A stretch of 33,872 nucleotides of DNA from an uncultured Clostridia bacterium (GTDB taxonomy: Bacteria > Bacillota > Clostridia > Oscillospirales > Ruminococcaceae), in NCBI GenBank assembly GCA_947631445.1, contig CANRLN010000019.1, forward strand, positions 1-33,872. Direction: 5' to 3'. Positions 16,264 through 25,458 of this stretch are shown piece by piece; within the stretch, counting starts at the first letter, position 1; each line of letters starts with the position of its first letter. A model generated the notes under the pieces. The model did no database searches and had not been told where the DNA came from. It saw only the letters and a program-made list of their open reading frames with translations. The position numbers and the translations under genes are program-made.

Positions 16264-17046
16264 ATGAAAAAATTAATATCTTTTGTAACTGCTTTAGGTC
16301 TAAGCAGTGTATGTATATCTTTTAATGCTTTTGCGGACTTTAAAAACGATGTTGACAAAAACGGTAAGGTAAACGCTGATGATGCTTTGACCGTTCTAAA
16401 AGTTGTTGTTGGACTTGACGATACATATAAAAACAACTGTGATGTTGACGGGGACGGTCAAATTACTACAAACGATGCATTGATAATTTTAAAAGATGTA
16501 GTATCTCCAAACAAACCAGAATATAAAGACGGTTTATGTTATTTTGACGGTGTACTGGTTGTAAACAAAACCTATTCTGTTCCCAAAAATTATGCTCCGG
16601 GAGAAAACCCCGAAGCCAAAAAAGCATTTAATCAAATGAAAAACGACGCTCAAAAAAATTCTGGCATATATTTAAATATTGTTTCGGGTTATAGAAGTTA
16701 TTCTTATCAGAAAAAGCTTTATGAAAATTATGTTAAAAGAGATGGCAGGAAACTTGCCGATACCTATTCCGCAAGACCAGGTCATTCGGAACACCAAACT
16801 GGACTTGCTTTTGATATAAACCGTGCTTCTGACAGTTTTGCCCAAACACCGGCAGCCGGTTGGCTTGCAAAACATTGTTATGAATATGGTTTTATTATAC
16901 GCTATCCAAAAGATAAAGTTCATATAACTGGTTTTCAGTATGAGCCATGGCATATAAGATATGTGGGAAAAGAGCTTGCAAAATATCTTTATGAAAACAA
17001 CCTTTGTCTTGAGGAATATTTTGGAATAGATTCAAAATATTCTTAA
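16264..17046 (+). CDS. Secreted dockerin protein with M15B/VanY D,D-carboxypeptidase domain
   Basis: The 260-residue protein starts with a signal peptide (about 1-24, ending NAFA). A type I dockerin follows with two calcium-binding repeats (DVDKNGKVNADDAL at 29-42 and DVDGDGQITTNDAL at 60-73). The rest is a VanY-like metallopeptidase with SGYRSY (141-146), the zinc motif SEHQTGLAFD (His177, Asp184) and PWHIRY (His230). Such enzymes remove terminal D-alanine from peptidoglycan stem peptides. The N-terminal dockerin suggests attachment to a cohesin-bearing scaffold or wall protein. It stands alone, convergent with the membrane glycosyltransferase gene. Confidence 0.92.
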   Translation: MKKLISFVTALGLSSVCISFNAFADFKNDVDKNGKVNADDALTVLKVVVGLDDTYKNNCDVDGDGQITTNDALIILKDVVSPNKPEYKDGLCYFDGVLVVNKTYSVPKNYAPGENPEAKKAFNQMKNDAQKNSGIYLNIVSGYRSYSYQKKLYENYVKRDGRKLADTYSARPGHSEHQTGLAFDINRASDSFAQTPAAGWLAKHCYEYGFIIRYPKDKVHITGFQYEPWHIRYVGKELAKYLYENNLCLEEYFGIDSKYS

Positions 17047-17050
17047 AATA

Positions 17051-17088
17051 AAAAAGCGACTTGATTGTTTATATCAGGTCGCTTTTTT
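17051..17088. terminator. Bidirectional terminator
   Basis: AAAAAGCGACTTGAT (17051-17065) pairs with ATCAGGTCGCTTTTT (17073-17087) with one G-T wobble, giving A and T runs on both sides. It lies between two convergent genes, 5 bases from each stop, and can end both transcripts. Confidence 0.92.
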
Positions 17089-17092
17089 TAGC

Positions 17093-18868
17093 TTATTGTA
17101 TTTTGGTTGTAATCAAATCAAGGTAGGTGATAACCGAGCTAACGCTAAAAATTATTGTCATAACCGTAAGCAGAAGATTAACACACCTTGCAGGTTTAGT
17201 TCCCTTTTCTTTAAAGTTTTTCATAGCTATTCCAGTTGCAAACGCTCCTATAAAAGTGCATGGCACAATATAACGATAGTTCATTGTACATTCAAATGGG
17301 AATGTAATCTGAAAAACATAGAAATTGCCTAAAATTGTAAGGTTGACGAGAACCAACAGAATTTTGCCGAAAAGCGGACATTTGTCTTTTTTCTGGAACA
17401 GACACACAAAGGTGAATATAAATCCGATAAAAGAAAGCAAGGCACAGCTCCAAAACAAAAACTGTTGAGCATAAATATAATCTGGCGTGAAAACATCTGG
17501 TCTGCCTCCCTCTCCGAAAACGGCATTTTTCATAATTGCAACCGTGGGGTTAAACTCTTGATATTCGTCCTCAATCCATTTTTGAAAAAGGCTGTCAAAC
17601 TGATAGGAAGAAAAGTCGGTAAATCTTTTTAGAATAGGAATATTGCCCAAATATTGATTACAATCTGGGTCAAGAGAATTTACATAGTTTATTGGCAGGT
17701 CATATTTTATAAGATTTCTTATTTCCCACCAAAGCCCCAATGGGCAACAGATAAGACCGAAAATCATGTAATGTTTGATATATTTTACAAATTCCTTACG
17801 GTTTTTAATCATCATTGCAAGGAATACTACTGCAACCGCTGGGGCAACAAGACCAGCCGAAAGCTTGCTCATCATTCCAAAACCTATTGCAAAGGCAATT
17901 TTAATAAGATTCCAAAGAGTAGGGTTATTTACCCATATAATAGTAAAATATATTGCCATCATAATAAACATTATGGAAAGAGCGTCATTGTTTATTGCCC
18001 CTGAAAGTTGATATAAATATGGAAAAAAGCAAAGAAAAGCAAAAGGCACATAAAGCGAAGTTCCTTTAAGTCCAAAAAGCTTTAAGGTTTTATAGGCGAT
18101 AATAAGCATAACGCAGGAATAAAACAATGGCAAAACTTGTATAGCCTCACAAGATATATAATACGCCGGTGAAATTTTATCTACAAATCCAAGCCAAATT
18201 GCGGATATTGTATGGTGTAGAGGTGGGTGATAAAATTGCCACCTTGTGGAGGGGTCAAAATCGGGGAGATGATGATTTTGTAAAAGGTATTCTATGTATC
18301 CCGAATGACTGTTTCCCGCCTCGTTGCCAAAACCGAATACATCGTTTTGTCTTACATAAATGCCCGTTTGCAAGCAATATCCAAAACGCATTGCAAATCC
18401 AAGGGCAAACAAAAGCAGGCTGGTTGTTTTGTCAACAAATTTTTTGTTGTTTAACAACAGCAAGTACACAACCAATATTATAAAAATCAAATACATGGTT
18501 GCAAAAATTGCCTTTGCTTGGCAAGCTTTAAATTTCCCTGCAAGAAAGATTGAAAAAAACGTTTCAATTACAAAAATACTATATATTATTATTTTATTTT
18601 TTACTGTGTTTTCTTTAATCCTCAGAAAATGTATTGCCTGCCAGACAAACAAGCAAATTGTAATTCCAAGCATTGCCATAATAGAATCTGGCTGAATAAA
18701 CTCCTCGCTTAAATATCCCACTCCAAGTGTGGAAAAACAGATAAGTGCAGCTATTAGATAGGGGTGTTTGCCAAGGGCATTAAGTATTGTTTCAAGATGA
18801 TTGTCGGAAATTACTTTAAAATTATGAATGTTTTTAAAGTCTAATTTTTTAGGGGTATTCTCTTCCAA
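17093..18868 (-). CDS. Polytopic membrane glycosyltransferase, GT-C / family 39-like
   Basis: This 591-residue protein has a cytoplasmic N-terminus followed by about a dozen predicted membrane segments. A loop after about residue 180 contains the YHPPLHH segment, and NNDALS follows in a later loop. Both resemble the PMT/ArnT-like GT-C superfamily, which transfers sugars from polyprenyl-phosphate donors on the outer face of the membrane. Donor and acceptor cannot be read from sequence. The start is a TTG at 18868, with AAGGAGG 8 bases upstream. There is no neighbouring sugar-activation gene. An O-antigen ligase-like or DUF2142-like assignment is possible. Confidence 0.72.
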   Translation of the reverse strand: MEENTPKKLDFKNIHNFKVISDNHLETILNALGKHPYLIAALICFSTLGVGYLSEEFIQPDSIMAMLGITICLFVWQAIHFLRIKENTVKNKIIIYSIFVIETFFSIFLAGKFKACQAKAIFATMYLIFIILVVYLLLLNNKKFVDKTTSLLLFALGFAMRFGYCLQTGIYVRQNDVFGFGNEAGNSHSGYIEYLLQNHHLPDFDPSTRWQFYHPPLHHTISAIWLGFVDKISPAYYISCEAIQVLPLFYSCVMLIIAYKTLKLFGLKGTSLYVPFAFLCFFPYLYQLSGAINNDALSIMFIMMAIYFTIIWVNNPTLWNLIKIAFAIGFGMMSKLSAGLVAPAVAVVFLAMMIKNRKEFVKYIKHYMIFGLICCPLGLWWEIRNLIKYDLPINYVNSLDPDCNQYLGNIPILKRFTDFSSYQFDSLFQKWIEDEYQEFNPTVAIMKNAVFGEGGRPDVFTPDYIYAQQFLFWSCALLSFIGFIFTFVCLFQKKDKCPLFGKILLVLVNLTILGNFYVFQITFPFECTMNYRYIVPCTFIGAFATGIAMKNFKEKGTKPARCVNLLLTVMTIIFSVSSVITYLDLITTKIQ

Positions 18869-18944
18869 AAAATTTTCCTCCTTTATTTTATAATTGTTTC
18901 TTTTTTTGTAGCATTAACATATTAATGTTGTGAAAACGTTTCCT

Positions 18945-18953
18945 TATTATAGC
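18945..18953 (-). promoter_or_regulatory. Extended -10 promoter of the glycosyltransferase gene
   Basis: The minus strand reads TGCTATAAT at 18945-18953 with no good -35. A small inverted repeat CATTAA/TTAATG (about 18912-18927) lies downstream, between it and the TTG start. Confidence 0.5.
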
Positions 18954-18966
18954 ATAATTTTATAAA

Positions 18967-18992
18967 TTCCCCCACCAATGGCGGTAGGGGAA
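18967..18992 (-). terminator. Probable terminator of lysS
   Basis: TTCCCCCACC and GGTAGGGGAA form a nine-pair stem with one mismatch about 10 bases after the lysS stop. The T-rich tail on the minus strand is interrupted (TTTATAAAATT), so the call is moderate. Confidence 0.5.
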
Positions 18993-19001
18993 AATATAAT
19001 T

Positions 19002-20573
19002 TTACTTGTCAAGTGTTTTCATTGTTGGGAACAAAAGCACATCACGAATTGCACTGCTGTTGGTAAGCAACATCACAAGACGGTCGATACCATAGCCGAT
19101 ACCGCCTGTTGGGGGCATACCAATTTCCAAAGCACGGAGGAAATCCTCATCAATGCGGTTTGCTTCTTCATCACCCTGCTTTAAGAGTTCTTCCTGCTCC
19201 TCAAAACGTTTGCGTTGGTCAACAGGGTCGTTAAGCTCAGAATAAGCATTGCACATCTCCCAACCATTGATAAACAGTTCAAAACGTTCTACATAGTCTG
19301 GATTATCTGGTTTTCTCTTTGTAAGTGGAGAAATTTCAACCGGGTGGTCCATAATAAAAGTAGGCTGAATTAAATGCTTTTCAACAAATTCCTCAAAGAA
19401 CAAATTGAGAATATCGCCACGCTTATGACGCTCCTCAAATTCAATATGCTTTTCTTTTGCAATTTCTCTTGCTTGCTCGGTGGTTTCAATTTGGGCAAAA
19501 TCCACACCACTGTATTTTTTTACAGCCTCAACCATTGTAAGTCTTTCAAAAGGCTTGCCGAGGTCGATTATATTTTCGCCATAAGTAACAGCGGTTGTGC
19601 CACAAACATCATTTGCAAGCTTGCGGAACATATTTTCGGTAAGTTCCATCATGCCATAATAATCTGTGTAAGACTGATAGAGTTCCATAAGGGTAAATTC
19701 GGGGTTATGTCTTGTGTCGACACCCTCATTTCTGAACACCCTGCCTATTTCGTAAACCCTTCCAAGACCGCCAACAATAAGACGCTTTAAATAAAGTTCA
19801 AGGGAAATTCTAAGTTTTACATCTTCATTAAGTGCGTTGTAGTGAGTTTCAAAAGGTCTTGCGGCAGCACCGCCCGCATTGGAAACAAGCATTGGTGTTT
19901 CAACCTCAATAAAGCCTTGTTCGTTCAAGAAATTTCTAATACCGCTGATAATCTTAGAACGTTTGATAAAAGTATCTCTAACATCTGGGTTTACGATTAA
20001 ATCCACATATCTCTGGCGGTATCTTGTGTCTTGGTCTTTAAGACCGTGCCATTTTTCGGGGAGTGGCAAAAGCGACTTGGAAAGCAGGTCGATTGCAGTG
20101 GCGTGGATAGAAATTTCGCCCATTCTTGTTCTAAAAATAAAGCCCTCTATGCCGATAATATCGCCAATATCCCATTTTTTATAGGATTCAAACTTTTCCT
20201 TGCCAACATCATTCATACGGATATAAGCTTGTATTCTGCCCTTACCATCAAGCAGGTCAATAAAGTGTGCCTTTCCCATGCTACGACGGCTCATAATACG
20301 ACCGGCAAGTTTAACCGTTTTCTGTTTGCCAGCCTCCAAAAGTTCCTTAAGCTTTTCTTCGTCCTCGCCTGCTTGTGCCTTACATTCGTTTTCAAAAACT
20401 TCATAGTCAGCCTTAGCCTGCTGAGTGGAGGCGGTAACGTCATATTTGGTTATTTCAAAAGGGTTTTGTCCCTGCTCTTTAAGATTTTCCAACTTTTCCA
20501 TACGGATTTTCTTAAGGCTGTTAATATCCTCTTGAGTAAGTTCGGTTTCTGGGGTGTTTGTCTGTTCGCTCAT
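19002..20573 (-). CDS. lysS: Lysyl-tRNA synthetase, class II
   Basis: LysS charges tRNA-Lys. The 523-residue protein has an OB-fold anticodon-binding domain (about 90-175, with GRIMSRRSMGKAHFIDLLD), then a class II core. The core has motif 1 around VETPML, motif 2 FRNEGVDTRHNPEF and motif 3 GIGYGIDRLVMLL near the end. The N-terminus has about 20 residues more than some orthologues. AAGGAAG precedes the ATG. It follows greA after 15 bases, a common Firmicutes arrangement, and should be transcribed from the greA promoter. Confidence 0.97.
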   Translation of the reverse strand: MSEQTNTPETELTQEDINSLKKIRMEKLENLKEQGQNPFEITKYDVTASTQQAKADYEVFENECKAQAGEDEEKLKELLEAGKQKTVKLAGRIMSRRSMGKAHFIDLLDGKGRIQAYIRMNDVGKEKFESYKKWDIGDIIGIEGFIFRTRMGEISIHATAIDLLSKSLLPLPEKWHGLKDQDTRYRQRYVDLIVNPDVRDTFIKRSKIISGIRNFLNEQGFIEVETPMLVSNAGGAAARPFETHYNALNEDVKLRISLELYLKRLIVGGLGRVYEIGRVFRNEGVDTRHNPEFTLMELYQSYTDYYGMMELTENMFRKLANDVCGTTAVTYGENIIDLGKPFERLTMVEAVKKYSGVDFAQIETTEQAREIAKEKHIEFEERHKRGDILNLFFEEFVEKHLIQPTFIMDHPVEISPLTKRKPDNPDYVERFELFINGWEMCNAYSELNDPVDQRKRFEEQEELLKQGDEEANRIDEDFLRALEIGMPPTGGIGYGIDRLVMLLTNSSAIRDVLLFPTMKTLDK

Positions 20574-20588
20574 TATATTCTTCCTTTC

Positions 20589-21068
20589 TTACTTTCTTGA
20601 AATTTCAAGCAATTCAAACTTGAGTGTGCCAACGGGAGCGGCAACCTCAAAAATATCTCCAACCTTTTTCTTAAGAGCAGCCATACCAATTGGGGAATCG
20701 TCAGAAATTTTACCCTCATCAGGGTTGGATTCGGTAAAACCTACAATCTGGAGGGTTTCGATTTCATCAAGTTCAAGGTCACGGATTTTTATAACCGAAC
20801 CTACGTTTACTTCGTGGGTGGTTATATCATCATCATTAATAATGGTAACATTATCAATGGTAAACTGAAGTTCAGCAATCTGTGCTTCGATAGATGCTTG
20901 TTCTTCCTTGGCAGCGTCATATTCGGCATTTTCCGAAAGGTCACCGAACGAACGAGCTTCTTTAAGTTTTTTAGCAACCTCTGCACGACCAACCGAGGTT
21001 AAATATTCAAGCTTTTCTTTAAGCTCCTCATATCCTTTTTGCGAAACGGTTTTAACATTACTTGCCAT
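20589..21068 (-). CDS. greA: Transcription elongation factor GreA
   Basis: GreA stimulates transcript cleavage by backtracked RNA polymerase. The 159-residue protein shows the N-terminal coiled coil (about 1-75), whose tip carries DLSENAEYDAAKEEQ with the acidic residues that reach the active site. A C-terminal FKBP-like domain ending around PVGTLKFELLEI follows. AAGGAG lies upstream of the ATG. It is the first gene of a greA-lysS pair. Confidence 0.97.
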   Translation of the reverse strand: MASNVKTVSQKGYEELKEKLEYLTSVGRAEVAKKLKEARSFGDLSENAEYDAAKEEQASIEAQIAELQFTIDNVTIINDDDITTHEVNVGSVIKIRDLELDEIETLQIVGFTESNPDEGKISDDSPIGMAALKKKVGDIFEVAAPVGTLKFELLEISRK

Positions 21069-21119
21069 TTGTATTCTCCTTTATAAATTATTCGGAACAA
21101 AAGTTCCTGCATACATATT

Positions 21120-21148
21120 ATTATAATACATTTTTTTCGTTTTGTCAA
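21120..21148 (-). promoter_or_regulatory. Consensus promoter of greA-lysS
   Basis: The minus strand has TTGACA (21143-21148) and TATAAT (21120-21125) separated by exactly 17 bases, a full match to the sigma-A consensus. The leader of about 45 bases contains a small hairpin GGAAC/GTTCC (21094-21107). Confidence 0.92.
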
Positions 21149-21191
21149 TAGGCTTTAAACAAAATTTAGGAAATTAAACTTTTATAAAAAA

Positions 21192-21218
21192 ATTTTTTGG
21201 GGAGCAATGCTCCCCAAA
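21192..21218 (-). terminator. Terminator of the dockerin-C39 gene
   Basis: TTTGGGGAGC (21196-21205) and GCTCCCCAAA (21209-21218) form a perfect 10-pair stem, followed on the minus strand by a long T run through 21187. It lies about 35 bases after the stop at 21255. Confidence 0.9.
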
Positions 21219-21254
21219 TCTTATTTTTTGTGGTATTATAAATCAAAAACAGTA

Positions 21255-23555
21255 TTAATCCAAAACAATAATTGCCTTTGGTTCATAGAATGTACAGGTT
21301 GTAGCATTATCAAATTTATTAGCATTTACCGTTCCATATTTACCTGTATAAGGGTCGGAATAGTTAAAAATCAGTGTGCCATTGTCATTGTGATAATAGC
21401 TAAACACAACTACAAAGTGTGACGAATATGTACTTGTATCAAAATTATATCTTGCCAGCACAATACATCTTTTTCCGTTTGCAATGTTTTTCATAACCTG
21501 CTCGGAGGGTTTAATTTTATCGCTATATATATTTTTGGAGGAATAGCCGTAGTGTTTTATAAGTTGTATAACCTTAGGAGCGGTCATTCCGCCATTTGCC
21601 GAAGTAAGATTGCCTTGGTCAGCAAGACCATTGTTGTTGGCATAATAAATAAAATCGTCCTTGTTGAAGTTTGTTCCCTTTTCGCTGTTAAGAAGTATCG
21701 CTGCACTGGTTGCACCGCAAGCCGAAAGACCATTATATCTTCCTGTCTTTTGGTTCATTTTAACCGTGTTAAGCCACATTTCATCGGGAATTTTATTGTT
21801 ATTGTTATTATTGTTACCACCATTATTAGGTGTAGTAGATGTAGACACTGTCACTTCGCTACTAAAAGCACCAATAGAAGTAAAATCATTATTTTTCTTG
21901 TATGCTCTTACCTTAAATTTTCCGCTTTTATCATTAAAGGTATAACTATTGTTGTTTACACCTTTAAAGAACTTTCCATCTGCAAAAATTTCATAGCCGT
22001 CTGCACCCTCAACCTTGTTCCATGTTAGAACTGTTTTGCCGTCCTTGGTTTCTGCTTTAAGTCCGCTTACCTGTACTGGGCAGGTGCAGGCATAAACAAT
22101 GCTGGAATAATTACTTGAAGTATTGTCTTTTATTGCTTTAATGCAGATATTATAGCTGGTTGCTGAGGGAAGTCCTGTAAGCACGACATCAATTTCTTTT
22201 GTGCTTGCAAGCTTGGTATATTTTTTGGTGTTTGTGTTATAATTATAAATTTCATAGCTATCTGCACCATCAACCTTGTTCCATTTAATCTCAAGTTTAT
22301 CATGCTTGGGGTTAAGGCACTCTACATTTTCAGGAACTTTAAGCGAACTTACAACCGGCTTGTTTGGGGTGGTTGGATTAGTAGGAGTGGTGCTACTTGG
22401 TGCTTTTTGAGAAAGACCTATTTCCTCACTAAACTGACCAAAAGCAGTGAATTTATTATTTTTCATATAAGCACGAATTTTAAATTTCTGTGTGCTTTTG
22501 CTGTCAACAGTAAAGCTTGTTTTGTGGCAGTCTTTAAAGAACACCCATTTTCCGTCCTTAAGGGTATAGACATCATAACCGTCGACCCCTTTTATTTCCT
22601 GCCAGCTTATTACGGTGTCGGTGCTGTCGTTAAGTTTAAGTTTTTCGGGGGCGGTTGCAGCATCGGCTATATTTGAATATTCTCCATAAAAAGTTTTGGA
22701 AGAACCAACAGTCTTTACTGCTCTTACTGCTATTGAATATTTTTCTGCCGGCAATAAATTTTTTATTGTATAACTTGTGGTATTAGTAGTTGCAATAACT
22801 GTATAATTTTTACTCTTTGGGTCATAAGAACAGATTTCGTAACCGTTTGCATCACTAACTTTATCAAAGGTTATATTAAATCCAACGGTTGTAGGCTTGG
22901 AGCATTTGACATTCTCTACCTTTTTAAGATTTACAGGGATGAAATCAACAACCCTTGTGGACTTGGAATATTTTGTATAACTTTTGTTTCCGTCTTTTTC
23001 AAAAACGGCTCTTACTTTAAAAGTATAATTTTTATATTTGTTGACATCGCCAAAATTATAAGTGGTTTTGTCGGTTGTTTCAAGCAAGCCGATTCGGTTG
23101 CCCTCTCCTCCGCAGATTTCATAGGCGGTAGCACCCTCTTTGGCTTTCCATGTAAGGCTTGCGTTTGCATAGTCAATTGTAGCCTCTAAGCTTTCACGTT
23201 TTGTAGACTGGCTCGGAACCTGACCAGATACTATATATTTAAGTACATTGAGTGCGTCTGTTGTATCTACAATATTGTTTTTGTCAGTATCGGCTGCATT
23301 AAATTCAGCAGGGGCAAGCGGGGAAATTTCCACCACATACTTAAGTATTTCAAGTGCATCTTGCGTATCAATACTACCGTTTCCGTCAGCGTCATACTTT
23401 TCAAATTCTGCGTCCTTAGGGGTAGCCGTAACAATGACTTTTGTCTGCTCATCGGTTGTAGTTATATCTTCCGCTGATGCAAGAATTGGCAAAGCGTTGC
23501 TTAAAATAATTGCCACAGCCGTTGACTGGCATATCAGTTTTTTAATTTTGTTCAT
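21255..23555 (-). CDS. Secreted dockerin / Fn3-like repeat / C39-like cysteine peptidase protein
   Basis: The 766-residue protein begins with a signal peptide (about 1-28, ALPILASA). A type I dockerin follows with repeats DADGNGSIDTQDAL (55-68) and DTDKNNIVDTTDAL (89-102). Five fibronectin type III-like modules lie at about 120-205, 210-300, 302-382, 405-492 and 495-575, several carrying W-x-x-V-x-G-A-D-x-YE. A Pro/Thr linker splits modules 3 and 4, and an Asn/Gly linker (577-587) leads to a C39-like domain. Its likely catalytic residues are Cys613 (GLSACGATSA), His713 (SSHFVVV) and Asp734 (NYSDPY). The ATG at 23555 has GGAGG 7 bases upstream. The substrate is unknown; it could cleave peptides or leader sequences at the cell surface. 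Confidence 0.88.
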   Translation of the reverse strand: MNKIKKLICQSTAVAIILSNALPILASAEDITTTDEQTKVIVTATPKDAEFEKYDADGNGSIDTQDALEILKYVVEISPLAPAEFNAADTDKNNIVDTTDALNVLKYIVSGQVPSQSTKRESLEATIDYANASLTWKAKEGATAYEICGGEGNRIGLLETTDKTTYNFGDVNKYKNYTFKVRAVFEKDGNKSYTKYSKSTRVVDFIPVNLKKVENVKCSKPTTVGFNITFDKVSDANGYEICSYDPKSKNYTVIATTNTTSYTIKNLLPAEKYSIAVRAVKTVGSSKTFYGEYSNIADAATAPEKLKLNDSTDTVISWQEIKGVDGYDVYTLKDGKWVFFKDCHKTSFTVDSKSTQKFKIRAYMKNNKFTAFGQFSEEIGLSQKAPSSTTPTNPTTPNKPVVSSLKVPENVECLNPKHDKLEIKWNKVDGADSYEIYNYNTNTKKYTKLASTKEIDVVLTGLPSATSYNICIKAIKDNTSSNYSSIVYACTCPVQVSGLKAETKDGKTVLTWNKVEGADGYEIFADGKFFKGVNNNSYTFNDKSGKFKVRAYKKNNDFTSIGAFSSEVTVSTSTTPNNGGNNNNNNNKIPDEMWLNTVKMNQKTGRYNGLSACGATSAAILLNSEKGTNFNKDDFIYYANNNGLADQGNLTSANGGMTAPKVIQLIKHYGYSSKNIYSDKIKPSEQVMKNIANGKRCIVLARYNFDTSTYSSHFVVVFSYYHNDNGTLIFNYSDPYTGKYGTVNANKFDNATTCTFYEPKAIIVLD

Positions 23556-23645
23556 AATGTTTCCTCCATTGTTCTGTTGTTTATTTAAATATTTAATATT
23601 TTCAAATCCGAAAGGCAAAGAAAATAATAATATTTCAAAATTATA

Positions 23646-24998
23646 TTAATCGGCAGAAATAACAACTTTTACTTTATCTATTTTGTTTTTAATAAGTATT
23701 TCCGCATTTTTTTGGATTATTTTTTCCCCGCAAACCACCACGGGAATACAGGGGCAACAAACAAGTGTATTTTCAGCTGAAATTCTGCCAATACTTTGAA
23801 CTGTTGGCACAATCTCGCTTGGTGAAAATGCTGCTTTTCTTATACCGCAGAGCAGTTTTGATGGAATTTCGGGGGCAAGTATTTCTGATTTTATTGGGGA
23901 TTTTGGTTTTGTTTCAACCACTGCCTGCTTGAGTTTTTCCAAGTCTTTTTGTGTGTTAAAAGAACTTATCATAAGCACTACATGAAAATAATCTGCATAT
24001 TCACATTCTATTTTTTTTTCTCTTAGATAATCTGCAAACTGCTCGCCTGTAAATCCTATTGAATTAGGGGCAAGAACTATTTTTAAAGGCTCATCGGTTT
24101 CAAAAATTTGCATATGCTTTTTGATTTCTGCTTTGATTTGAGCAATTTTATCTGATATATTCACTATTGCCTGCCTTGCATTTTCGGCTAAAAATTTATT
24201 ACATTCGTCCAGACTTTCCAATATCAAATAGGAGGGACTGGACGAACCGAACATTGCCATAGCCGATTTTGCAAAAGGAGCAAATCTGTTATTGTCAGCA
24301 AAATGAATATACGCCCCACCGGTAAGAACCGGAAGTGTTTTGTGTGCCGAATCACAACACATATCCGCACCCAGTGCAATGGGGTGAATATTTTTTTCTG
24401 TAAAAGCAAGATAAGCACCATGTGCGTTATCCACTATAAGGGGAATATTATGTTTGTGACAAATTTCAGAAATTCCTGCTATATCTGTGATATTCCCTAA
24501 ATAGTCAGGAGAGGTTATATACACTCCGCAAGCATCGGGGAAATTTTTTATAGCTTTTTCAACATCGTGTTTGCTGATTTTTGACAGACAAATCGAATTG
24601 TTATTGTTGTTATCAGCTGAATCAATCCAGCCTATGTCAACATCGCAAAGAATACAGGCATCTGCAAAAGAACGGTGTATATTCCTTGGAGCAAGCAGGA
24701 GATTTTTTTGATTTTTATTTTTATGAGTAACGGCAAGATACACCATTGTTTTAATACAAAGGCTTGAACCTTCGGTGCTGTAAAAAGTTTCTGCCGTGCC
24801 AAAAAGACGGCTTGCGTTATGTTCGCTTTCGTCAATAATACCACTGGCGGAATAAAGAAAATCCGCACCCTTTATTTCGGTTATATCCCCTGTGGATATT
24901 CTGCCGTTGTTGCCCTTGTGGGCAGGCATATGAAATCTTGAAATTTCGCTGTTTATATAGCCTTGGACAAAATCTTTTATGGGAGTGTTTACCTGCAA
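23646..24998 (-). CDS. Orn/Lys/Arg decarboxylase-family PLP enzyme
   Basis: A 450-residue member of the short, Bacillus YaaO/SpeA-like branch of the basic amino acid decarboxylases. Visible landmarks are FHMPAHKGN near the N-terminus, FGTAETFYSTEGSS, DNAHGAYLAF (Asp190, His193), and the cofactor lysine in DSAHKTLPVLTGGAY (Lys220). A smaller C-terminal domain ends the protein. The substrate (arginine, lysine or ornithine) cannot be decided from sequence. The start is a TTG at 24998, 8 bases after AGGAG; an in-frame ATG at 25040 lies only a few bases from the -10 and would have no leader. It is not adjacent to other polyamine genes. Confidence 0.88.
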   Translation of the reverse strand: MQVNTPIKDFVQGYINSEISRFHMPAHKGNNGRISTGDITEIKGADFLYSASGIIDESEHNASRLFGTAETFYSTEGSSLCIKTMVYLAVTHKNKNQKNLLLAPRNIHRSFADACILCDVDIGWIDSADNNNNNSICLSKISKHDVEKAIKNFPDACGVYITSPDYLGNITDIAGISEICHKHNIPLIVDNAHGAYLAFTEKNIHPIALGADMCCDSAHKTLPVLTGGAYIHFADNNRFAPFAKSAMAMFGSSSPSYLILESLDECNKFLAENARQAIVNISDKIAQIKAEIKKHMQIFETDEPLKIVLAPNSIGFTGEQFADYLREKKIECEYADYFHVVLMISSFNTQKDLEKLKQAVVETKPKSPIKSEILAPEIPSKLLCGIRKAAFSPSEIVPTVQSIGRISAENTLVCCPCIPVVVCGEKIIQKNAEILIKNKIDKVKVVISAD

Positions 24999-25045
24999 AA
25001 AAATTCTCCTTTCTGCAAAAACATACAAAAATAGTTCCATACTTT

Positions 25046-25073
25046 ATTATATCACAATTTTATAATTTGTCAA
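25046..25073 (-). promoter_or_regulatory. Promoter of the decarboxylase gene
   Basis: The minus strand has TTGACA (25068-25073), a 16-base spacer and TATAAT (25046-25051) with an extended -10 TGA. Transcription would start about 40 bases upstream of the TTG start codon. Confidence 0.88.
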
Positions 25074-25458
25074 TAGCCTTTCAAATTCGGCATTAAAAAA
25101 TCGTAAATGTAAACAAAATTGTTCAACTATATTTTACAAATTTACACTTTCAAAAATAGTTTATACTTATATATTCTTAATTTAATAAATGCATACAAAA
25201 TTATATAAAAGGATTTTTCAATAGTCTAATTGCTTTAATACTATTTATACTATTATAGCATAATTTTAAACAGTTTGAGTAAACACTGTATTTTTTCATA
25301 ATATGTTAATTAATATATATTTTTTGTGATATGTGTTAAAAATATTTTGATATATTATTTTGCAATTATCATAAAACTGTCACAAAAAAATGTATAATAA
25401 TAATTAAGGAAATTGAGCAACATAATTTAAATATAAAAATTAATTGGAGGAATGTATT
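25074..25458. other. AT-rich intergenic spacer upstream of htrA
   Basis: No coding sequence is supported here. A second minus-strand TGCTATAAT (25252-25260) could be an extra promoter toward the decarboxylase gene, and a TATAAT at 25393-25398 could be the htrA -10. I find no well-spaced -35 for either. The htrA ribosome binding site TTGGAGG is at 25444-25450. Confidence 0.5.
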
